Shown here: positions 6,186-11,647 of the stretch, in pieces
Layout of the letters: each line of letters starts with the position of its first letter
Numbering within the stretch: the stretch's first letter is position 1
Source: Phytohabitans sp036906915
Lineage (GTDB): Bacteria > Actinomycetota > Actinomycetes > Mycobacteriales > Micromonosporaceae
Assembly: GCF_036906915.1 (NCBI RefSeq)
Contig: NZ_JBAKHX010000139.1
Span: forward strand, 1 to 11,647
Direction of reading: 5' to 3'
DNA: 11,647 bases
Program-made: the position numbers and the translations under genes
The notes under the pieces: model-generated
The model's database searches: none
What the model saw: only the letters and a program-made list of their open reading frames with translations
What the model was told of the DNA's origin: nothing

Positions 6186-7367
6186 ATGTCGCTTAAGGAA
6201 GCAAGCGTCGCGGTCGGGCCAGTCGGCGCGCGGGAACGGGCACTCGCGCCAGATCTCGCTCGAGGCCTGATGCTGGCCCTGATCGCGTTGGCGAACTCGG
6301 TGATCTACCTCTACGGCCGCCCGTACGGCACCAGGCAGCACATCGTCGAGGAGCACCTACTGGATCGGATCGTCAGCGTGCTCGACGTGGCACTCGTCGA
6401 CGGCCGGGCTTACCCGATGTTCGCCGGCCTGTTCGCCTACGGCGTCGTGCAGGTCTTCCGACGGCATATGGCCGCCGGTGTGTCCGAACCGCAGGTCAGG
6501 ATGCTGCTGCGACGGCGAAGCCGGTGGCTGATCGTGTTCGGGTTCGTGCACGCCGTCCTGTTGTTTCCCGGCGACATCCTCGGCCAGTACGGCGTGGTCG
6601 GTTTCATCCTGGTGGCGTTGACCCGGGTGTCGGAGCGGAAGCTGCTCGTCGCCGCCGCTACGTGGCTGGTGGTCGTGGCGGTCCTTCAGGGGGCGGCGTA
6701 CATGATGCCGTCGGACGGCGGGCGCTCGTTCTTCTGGTCATTCGAGACGGCCGACCCGATCAAGGCGCTGTTGCTGCACCCGTTGGAATGGCTGATGACC
6801 CCGATCGGCATCCTCGGGGTGGGCAGCGCCGTCCTGGTTGGCACGTGGGCCGCGCGACGCGCGATTCTCACCAACCCGTCCGCGCATCGCCCACTGTTGG
6901 TCCACACGGCGGCCATCGGTCTGACGGCGGCAGTGGTGGGCGGGTTGCCGGTAGCTCTCGCGGTCGGCCGGTTTTGGGAGCCGACGTCGCCGCTCGTGCT
7001 CTGGGCGGCGTCGGCGCTGCACGCGGTGACGGGCATCGCGGGTGGCCTGGGGTACGCGGCGGTGATCACACTGGTGGCGATCCGCATCGGCGATCGGCCT
7101 GGAAGGGTGGTCCAAGCGCTCGTCGCGTGCGGGCAGCGGTCGCTCAGCTGCTACCTGTTCCAGTCGGTGGTGTTCGTGGCCCTGCTGATGCCATACACGC
7201 TGGGGCTGGGCGCGACGCTCGGCACGGCCGGGGTCGCGATCGTCGCCCTCGGCACGTGGCTGGTGTCGGTGCTGCTCGCGGATCTGTTGCGACGTGCGGG
7301 GTGGCGCGGGCCCGCCGAGGTGATGCTGCGCAGGTTGACATACCGGACGGGGAAGATAGCAGGGTGA
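6186..7367 (+). CDS. DUF418-type polytopic membrane protein
   Basis: This 393-residue protein has about eight to ten hydrophobic segments, the first at residues 21-42 (ARGLMLALIALANSVIYLYG). Family hallmarks are the early 'DLARG' start of TM1, the YPMFAGLFAYGVVQ segment, the RRSRWLIVFGFVHAVLLFPGDIL segment (R-R, G-x-x-H, D-I-L) and, near the C-terminus, GQRSLSCYLFQS, which matches the DUF418 'G-R-x-S-L-T-x-Y-L-x-Q-S' pattern. DUF418 proteins resemble YeiB and are distantly related to membrane acyltransferases; their reaction is not established. I start at ATG 6186; a GTG/ATG-type start at 6138 would add a non-hydrophobic extension. The stop overlaps the kinase start by GTGA, so the two are translationally coupled and the protein may produce, move or sense the signal handled by the two-component pair. 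Confidence 0.9.
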   Translation: MSLKEASVAVGPVGARERALAPDLARGLMLALIALANSVIYLYGRPYGTRQHIVEEHLLDRIVSVLDVALVDGRAYPMFAGLFAYGVVQVFRRHMAAGVSEPQVRMLLRRRSRWLIVFGFVHAVLLFPGDILGQYGVVGFILVALTRVSERKLLVAAATWLVVVAVLQGAAYMMPSDGGRSFFWSFETADPIKALLLHPLEWLMTPIGILGVGSAVLVGTWAARRAILTNPSAHRPLLVHTAAIGLTAAVVGGLPVALAVGRFWEPTSPLVLWAASALHAVTGIAGGLGYAAVITLVAIRIGDRPGRVVQALVACGQRSLSCYLFQSVVFVALLMPYTLGLGATLGTAGVAIVALGTWLVSVLLADLLRRAGWRGPAEVMLRRLTYRTGKIAG

Positions 7368-8560
7368 CGTCGGTGGAGGAACGGCTGGGCCGGCACCGGG
7401 AACAGCGGTGGAATCAGTGGTGGGCGCTGGCCCCGTACGGGCTGCTGCTGCTCGCGTGCGCGGTGTCGGTGGTCGTCGACGAGGCCGGGTGGGGGCCCAA
7501 CCTGGCCACGTTGGCCGTCGCTGGCGGGCTCGCGGCTTGGCACTGGTGGTTCGTCCTGGCGCATCCACGCTGGTGGGAGCATCCGTCATGGACGATGGCC
7601 GGCTACTACACGGGCCTACTCGCGTTCACCACCGTCCTGCTGCTGCGCAGCGACGCGTTCCAGCTGTTCATCCCCGCCTGCTACATGCTGGCATTCGTCG
7701 TACTGCCGGGGTGGCCCGCGTACGCGGGCGCGGTGGCGGCGAACATCCCGACGCTGATCGCGTCCGGTGTAGACACCGGGTCCGTGCTGATCAGCTTCGG
7801 GGTCGTGACACCGCTCGCCGCACTGATCGGCGCGATGATCCGGACGATGGAGCGGGAGGCGATCCGGCGGCGGGAGGCCAACAGCGAACTGGTCGCCATG
7901 GCGGCGGAGAACGCCCGGCTGCACGAGCTGTTGGTGACGCGAGCCAGGGAAACCGGCATCGCCGAGGAACGGGCCCGGCTGGCCCGCGAGATACACGACA
8001 CCGTAGCGCAGGGACTGACCGGTATTGTCACGCAACTGGAGGCGATCGGCGAGCTGCCATCGGCTCAGGACCGCGGCCGGGTCGACACCGCCCGCACCCT
8101 GGCGCGCACCAGCCTCGACGAGGTACGCAGGTCGATCGACGCCCTGCGCCCCGGCCCCTTGCAGGACGCCCGGCTCTGTGACGCCGTGCGGCAGGCCCTG
8201 ACCGCGTGGAGCGAGCAGTACAACGTGCCCGCCAGGTTCACCGTGACTGGCACGCCGCTGCCGGTGCACGCGGAGGTCGAGGTGACCCTGCTGCGTGCCA
8301 CCCAGGAGGCCTTGTCGAACGTCGGCAGGCACGCGGGAGCCGGGCGCGTAGACGTCACCCTGTCCTATATGGAGGATGTGATCGTGCTGGACGTCCGCGA
8401 CGACGGTACGGGCTTCGACGGGACGCCGACCGGCGGGTTCGGCCTCACCGCGCTGCGCCAGCGCGTCAACGCCCTGTCCGGATCGGTGGACATCGAGTCG
8501 TCACCGGACGCCGGGACAGCAGTCAGCGTAACCGTGCCGGTAATCGAGGTGGCGCGGTGA
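7364..8560 (+). CDS. Sensor histidine kinase, HisKA_3/NarL-partner type
   Basis: The 398-residue kinase has a membrane-embedded N-terminal half with roughly five or six hydrophobic segments between residues 22 and 158 and almost no extracellular domain, so it probably senses a membrane-associated or lipophilic cue. A coiled-coil-like helix (160-200) follows. The dimerisation/phosphoacceptor box is EERARLAREIHDTVAQGL with H211. The ATPase domain shows ATQEALSNVGRHA (N319), DVRDDGTGF (346-351) and GGFGLTALRQRV (from 357). It would autophosphorylate and pass phosphate to the adjacent regulator. The GTG start overlaps the previous stop and its own stop overlaps the regulator start, both as GTGA. 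GTG 7373 is an alternative start. The open frame continues upstream to about 6524, but that part is antisense-free shadow of the DUF418 gene, not a fusion. Confidence 0.95.
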   Translation: MTSVEERLGRHREQRWNQWWALAPYGLLLLACAVSVVVDEAGWGPNLATLAVAGGLAAWHWWFVLAHPRWWEHPSWTMAGYYTGLLAFTTVLLLRSDAFQLFIPACYMLAFVVLPGWPAYAGAVAANIPTLIASGVDTGSVLISFGVVTPLAALIGAMIRTMEREAIRRREANSELVAMAAENARLHELLVTRARETGIAEERARLAREIHDTVAQGLTGIVTQLEAIGELPSAQDRGRVDTARTLARTSLDEVRRSIDALRPGPLQDARLCDAVRQALTAWSEQYNVPARFTVTGTPLPVHAEVEVTLLRATQEALSNVGRHAGAGRVDVTLSYMEDVIVLDVRDDGTGFDGTPTGGFGLTALRQRVNALSGSVDIESSPDAGTAVSVTVPVIEVAR

Positions 8561-9189
8561 CGCCGCTGCGGCTGGTGATCGTGGACGACCACCCAGTGGT
8601 GCGCGACGGGCTGCGCGGGATGCTCGGCACCCAGCCGGACCTCCAGATCGTCGGAGAGGCGGCAAGCGGCGCGGAGGCGTTGACGGTGGTGGACGCTCTG
8701 CGCCCAGACGTCGTGCTGACCGACCTGCGGATGCCGGACCCGAGCGGTGGCACGCTGATCCGCCTGCTGCTGGAACGCGTGCCGACCGCCCGCGTCCTAG
8801 TGCTCACCACGCACGACACCGACTCCGACGTGCTACCCGCCGTCGAGGCGGGCGCGATCGGCTACCTGCTCAAAGACGCGCCACGCGAAGAACTGTTCCG
8901 CGCCGTCCGCGCCGCCGCCCGCGGACAGGCCGTGCTGTCGCCGTCCGTCGCCGCCCTGCTGCTATCCCGCGTGCGTCCCCACCGTCCGCTGAACGAGACC
9001 AGGCTCAGCACACGGGAACGCGAGGTCCTGACCTTGATCGCCCAGGGCCGGACGAACCGCGAGACGGCGGCGGCGCTGTTCATCAGCGAGGCCACCGTCA
9101 AAACCCACCTCCAGCACATCTACGCCAAACTGGAGGTACCCGACCGCGCGTCCGCTGTCTCCGCAGCGCACCAGCGCGGCATCCTCTAA
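8557..9189 (+). CDS. Response regulator, NarL/FixJ family
   Basis: This 210-residue protein is the output partner of the kinase. The receiver domain (residues 4-120) has the acidic pair D10-D11, phosphoacceptor D56 in VVLTDLRMPD, the switch residues T84-T85 and K106 in YLLKDA. The LuxR-type helix-turn-helix is at about 146-200 (L-S-T-R-E-R-E-V-L, then GRTNRETAAALFISEATVKT). All catalytic positions are intact, so it is expected to bind DNA after phosphorylation. It starts at GTG 8557 inside the kinase stop codon. Targets usually include the own operon and nearby transport or envelope genes. The near-palindrome upstream of the DUF418 gene is a candidate site but has not been linked to it. Confidence 0.96.
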   Translation: MTPLRLVIVDDHPVVRDGLRGMLGTQPDLQIVGEAASGAEALTVVDALRPDVVLTDLRMPDPSGGTLIRLLLERVPTARVLVLTTHDTDSDVLPAVEAGAIGYLLKDAPREELFRAVRAAARGQAVLSPSVAALLLSRVRPHRPLNETRLSTREREVLTLIAQGRTNRETAAALFISEATVKTHLQHIYAKLEVPDRASAVSAAHQRGIL

Positions 9190-9233
9190 GCCCAGTCGAC
9201 ACAGGCGCTGGCCTCGTGGGGGGTGGATGCTTC

Positions 9234-9761
9234 CTATTCGGGGCGGCCGTCGGCGAGCCATTGGGCGAGGCCGCGCAGCCCGACCGCCCACCGCCCGAGG
9301 TCGGTGACCTCCGCGTGCCGGGTGACGACGGTCAGCAACTCGGCCACCGCCTCGTCTGGTCGCTGGGCCTCGTTGAGGGTCAGGGCGCGGAAGACGCGTA
9401 CGGAGTCGGAGTCGGGGAACTCCCTGTGGGCCCGCTCGAGCACCGCCAGCGACTCGTCCAGCTCGTCCAGCCACCGCAGGGTACTGGCGTACTGGCACAG
9501 GCACCGGCGCAGAACGTCGCCGTCGAGGCCGAGGGCGAGCGCCCGCTCGTAGTACCCGCGGGCGGCTTCCTCCTGGCCCGCCGTGTCGTAGGCGCCACCC
9601 ACCTCGTACACCAGGACGGGATGGTCAGGGTGCTCGGCGAGCAGCGCTTGGAAGTAGGCGATCGTCGGTGCCATGTTCGCCCGGTCGCGCTGGTCGTAGC
9701 CGCGCTGGATCGCCTCGGCCAGTTCGGGCGTCACTTCGGTCGTCACTGCTGCAGCCCCCAT
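9234..9761 (-). CDS. Tetratricopeptide-repeat protein
   Basis: This soluble protein of about 175 residues is made of helix pairs with the TPR spacing of small and large residues: PTIAYFQALLAEHPDHPVLV, Y-E-V-G-G-A-Y-D-T-A-G-Q-E-E-A-A-R-G-Y-Y-E-R-A-L-A-L-G, Y-A-S-T-L-R-W-L-D-E-L-D-E-S-L-A-V-L-E-R-A and V-F-R-A-L-T-L-N-E-A-Q-R-P-D-E-A-V-A-E-L. The P-D/D-S turns between repeats are typical. Proteins of this length occur singly in many actinomycetes and probably act as a protein-binding scaffold; no partner is evident here. I start at ATG 9761. GTG 9746, with GGGGG eight bases upstream, is almost as good, and TTG 9776 is unlikely. It converges with the response regulator gene across 44 bases that hold only a weak hairpin (CCAG/CTGG, from 9191). 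Confidence 0.88.
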   Translation of the reverse strand: MGAAAVTTEVTPELAEAIQRGYDQRDRANMAPTIAYFQALLAEHPDHPVLVYEVGGAYDTAGQEEAARGYYERALALGLDGDVLRRCLCQYASTLRWLDELDESLAVLERAHREFPDSDSVRVFRALTLNEAQRPDEAVAELLTVVTRHAEVTDLGRWAVGLRGLAQWLADGRPE

Positions 9762-10065
9762 GCGGACGAAGATCAACTCACCCTATCGCAGGCCTCGTCC
9801 GCAGGCGCCTACCCGCAGGTCCGATCCAGCATTTCTCTCAACGGATCACCTCAAGATCAATGAGACTACCGGCCCACCACGGATGAGACAGGCCGGCATA
9901 CTGGCCACCCACCGCGATGGCCTCGGGGTCGAGAAACCGACGTGCCGGTCGTGCTCGTTCGCCGAGCGTTCGGCGCCACAGTCCCCGAACGGAACGGTGG
10001 GGACGATCGTGGGCGAGCATCGACCGGTACGCCGGACTCCGCAGGAGAAGAAGCAGCTCAAACGC
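9762..10065. other. Intergenic region with competing hairpins
   Basis: About 300 bases lie between the TPR gene and the GH5 gene, both on the minus strand. I cannot support a gene. A minus-strand frame at 9838-10020 (60 codons) has a protein-like second half (RFLDPEAIAVGGQYAGLSHP) that could be a remnant, but I recognise no family. The notable structure is the hairpin pair at 9960-9991. The TPR promoter must lie in the left part. Confidence 0.45.
9960..9991 (-). terminator. Mutually exclusive hairpins downstream of the GH5 gene
   Basis: CGCCGA (9960-9965) can pair with TCGGCG (9970-9975), or CGTTCGG (9967-9973) can pair with CCGAACG (9985-9991). The two stems share bases, so only one can form. 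They lie about 75 bases past the GH5 stop on the minus strand, where a terminator would be expected. No U-run is seen. Confidence 0.35.
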
Positions 10066-11547
10066 TTACATCAAGTCCAGGTGGTCGAGGTTCGGTAGAC
10101 CGTTGGCTGTGGTCGGATTTAGCTGGATCGTGTTGCTCCCGGCATTCACTGGCACCACGACCGTCTTCGTGGTCCAGCCGGTCCAGTTCCCTGTGCTCTC
10201 GAACGACACGCTCTGCGCTGTTGACCCGTTCACCACCAGGTTCGCCGGCCGCGCTGTGGTCGTGCCGTTGGCGAATCGGATCCCCAACGTGGCCGTACCC
10301 GCGTTCGCCGCGTCGATCGTGAACTGGGCGTACGCTCCGGTCGTGTTGTTGCCGTTACAGAATCCGGTACCCGAGTAACCCGACCAGTTCGAGTCGATGG
10401 TGCCCGTACACACAGCCGGGGAACTCTCCGCCTCGTACCGCACGGTCCCCGTTGGCGGGGTAGTCGGAGGTGTCGTCGGCCGGTCGGAGCCCCAGCCGTG
10501 CTTGAGGCGGTCGGCGCCGGTGGAGTTGCGGATCCTCACGCTCAGGTTGGTGCCGCTGCCGCTGAGCGCGAACATGGAGTACCAGTCGTAATTCTGCCCG
10601 GCGGTGATCTTGCCACCTAGTGCGGGCCAGTAGACCGAGCCCATGCGGAGGTCCCGCAGGGAGTCGGTGTCCGCGCGGAGGTACCGGACGAAGTTGTCGG
10701 TGCTGTTCGCGTTGTTGTAGTTCAGGCCGGTGTCCATCGGCGCACCGAACTCGGTCAGGATCGCACGCGAGGCGCAGTTGCCCAGCCGCTCCCGGAAGCT
10801 CTGAACCCAGCCGGCGTAGTCCTTCGTGCCATAGAAGAATGCGTAGTGGTGGTAGGACAGCAGCGTGCCGTTGAGGCGGCTGTCGGCGCAGACCGGCCTG
10901 ATGTCCTGGCTGTAGCCGGTGCCGCCGACGAGGATCCGGTCCTTCGGGATCGACGGGCGAGCGTTGATCCACGAGGCGGCGAGATTCGTCCACTCCGACG
11001 CGCTGTAGCCGTGCGGTTCGTTCATCGGCTCGAAGTAGACCAGGCTGTTGGAGCCGTACTGGGTGGTCACGGTGTTCCACATCGAGTTGAAGGCGGCCGT
11101 GTTGGTGATCCGGCCGCCGGACGCCGCTCCGTCCTCCCAGTAGGCGAGGATGACTTTGAAACCTTTGGCGGTCGCGGCGTCGATGGTGCCCCGGTAGGCG
11201 TTCCACCACGACGAACTGACGGTGTGGGTGTTGACCGGCAACCGGACGGTGTTGACGCCGAGTTGGCTCGCGAACCCGTTGTAGACGGCGTCCGCCTTGG
11301 CCCGGACGGTCGCGTAGCTGTCCGATTGGTTCAGCCCGTCGAGGACGAGGGGGACCTTTTTGAAGTTGTCGCCCGGCACGGCCCAGTTCACGCCCCGGAA
11401 CTGGCTGGTGTCCGCGCTGGCCGGTGTGGCGCTGGCAACGACGATGACGACCGGCAACACGGCCAGTGCGCTCAGAACGCTAACCAGAACGCGGCGGCGG
11501 GAACGGGAGCGAGCTGGTGAGGGATTGTTGATACGGGTGGGTGGCAT
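10066..11547 (-). CDS. Secreted glycoside hydrolase family 5 enzyme with C-terminal CBM35
   Basis: This extracellular polysaccharide-degrading enzyme has 493 residues from ATG 11547; ATG 11565 would add six. A twin-basic N-terminus and hydrophobic core end in T-P-A-S-A|D, a signal peptidase I site at about residue 45. The GH5 catalytic domain covers about residues 48-355, with RLPVN (102-106), acid/base E177 in EPMNEPHG, YHHY (232-235), nucleophile E266 in LTEFGAP and the subsite Trp W307. A Thr/Pro linker (PTTPPTTPPTG) joins it to a CBM35 (369-493) that begins V-R-Y-E-A-E-S-S and ends NGLPNLDHLDL. GH5 retaining enzymes cleave beta-glucans, mannans or related polymers; the exact substrate is not readable. 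Start and ribosome-binding site are weak. A protein with the same type of C-terminus ends 60 bases upstream, so it is probably the second gene of a transcription unit. Confidence 0.92.
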   Translation of the reverse strand: MPPTRINNPSPARSRSRRRVLVSVLSALAVLPVVIVVASATPASADTSQFRGVNWAVPGDNFKKVPLVLDGLNQSDSYATVRAKADAVYNGFASQLGVNTVRLPVNTHTVSSSWWNAYRGTIDAATAKGFKVILAYWEDGAASGGRITNTAAFNSMWNTVTTQYGSNSLVYFEPMNEPHGYSASEWTNLAASWINARPSIPKDRILVGGTGYSQDIRPVCADSRLNGTLLSYHHYAFFYGTKDYAGWVQSFRERLGNCASRAILTEFGAPMDTGLNYNNANSTDNFVRYLRADTDSLRDLRMGSVYWPALGGKITAGQNYDWYSMFALSGSGTNLSVRIRNSTGADRLKHGWGSDRPTTPPTTPPTGTVRYEAESSPAVCTGTIDSNWSGYSGTGFCNGNNTTGAYAQFTIDAANAGTATLGIRFANGTTTARPANLVVNGSTAQSVSFESTGNWTGWTTKTVVVPVNAGSNTIQLNPTTANGLPNLDHLDLM

Positions 11548-11607
11548 GACGTTGACCCATCTCATGAATGTTGTGCTGATGAGAGACTTGAAGGTCGGGT
11601 GGTTGGT

Positions 11608-11647
11608 CTATCGGACGTCGATGGCGTCGATGTTCGGTAGGCCGTCT
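11608..11647 (-). CDS. C-terminal tail of a second CBM35-like protein, cut by the window edge
   Basis: On the minus strand the last bases read D-G-L-P-N-I-D-A-I-D-V-R followed by TAG (11608-11610). This matches the ending of the neighbouring CBM35, N-G-L-P-N-L-D-H-L-D-L-M, at most positions. The closing strand of CBM35/CBM6-like modules commonly has this form. The gene therefore probably encodes another secreted carbohydrate-active protein, on the same strand and 42-60 bases before the GH5 start. Its catalytic domain is outside the window. Confidence 0.6.
   Translation of the reverse strand, partial: DGLPNIDAIDVR

Noticed and set aside
4983..6356. Long open minus-strand frame (457 codons) across the AraC gene
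   Set aside because: It is antisense to a clear AraC-family protein, is rich in Arg/Pro/Gly/Gln without domain signatures, and is a normal by-product of high GC3 coding.
6524..7363. In-frame open extension upstream of the histidine kinase
   Set aside because: It overlaps the DUF418 gene in another frame, has a low-complexity Arg/Gly/Ala composition, and the kinase has a good coupled start at 7364.
6738..7589. Minus-strand open frame of 283 codons
   Set aside because: Composition is Arg/Pro/Ala/Gln-rich with no domain; it is antisense to the DUF418 and kinase genes.
9838..10020. Minus-strand frame of 60 codons with a protein-like second half
   Set aside because: No recognisable family, no ribosome-binding site, and it spans the hairpin region; kept only as a comment on the intergenic stretch.
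10355..11209. Second minus-strand frame of 284 codons inside the GH5 gene
   Set aside because: It is a shifted shadow of the GH5 coding sequence and shows no family motif.

Overview
The window is high-GC DNA with GTG starts, stop/start overlaps of the GTGA type and protein families that point to a filamentous actinomycete. Micromonosporaceae or a relative is my inference from general protein style, not from a marker gene. No tRNA, rRNA, CRISPR array or intact mobile element is visible. I do not see a clear new multi-gene system. The strongest oddities are a homopolymer frameshift in a lipoprotein gene, a strip of two broken genes behind an intact dyad cluster, and the tail of a second CBM35 protein at the right edge.

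Left part (1-2769): a GNAT acetyltransferase cut by the window edge is followed two bases later by a gene for a two-TM, beta-rich membrane protein of unknown function. Next come two close inverted repeats (1301-1338), which look like an operator. They lead directly into the C-terminal third of a RibD_C/DHFR-like reductase and then a frameshifted first ~100 bp of an MFS transporter. The transporter relic is cut off where the 3' end of a convergent kinase-like gene begins, so this is a deletion scar.

Middle (2770-4967): an intergenic region with an inverted repeat is followed by a one-TM hypothetical protein. Facing it are a secreted lipoprotein gene, whose signal peptide and body are out of frame across a 7-base C run (coding strand), and a four-TM membrane protein. 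Hairpins sit just after the stops of these last two genes.

Region 5031-9189: an AraC-family regulator is divergent from the four-TM gene. It is followed by a near-palindromic site and a tightly coupled three-gene operon: a DUF418 membrane protein, a HisKA_3 sensor kinase and a NarL/FixJ response regulator, joined by GTGA overlaps. The operon probably senses and responds to an envelope or membrane-active signal.

Right part (9234-11647, minus strand): a small TPR protein, a non-coding stretch with competing hairpins, a secreted GH5 glycoside hydrolase with a C-terminal CBM35, and the last 12 residues of a further protein whose C-terminus matches the CBM35 ending. This suggests a tandem pair of secreted carbohydrate-active enzymes.
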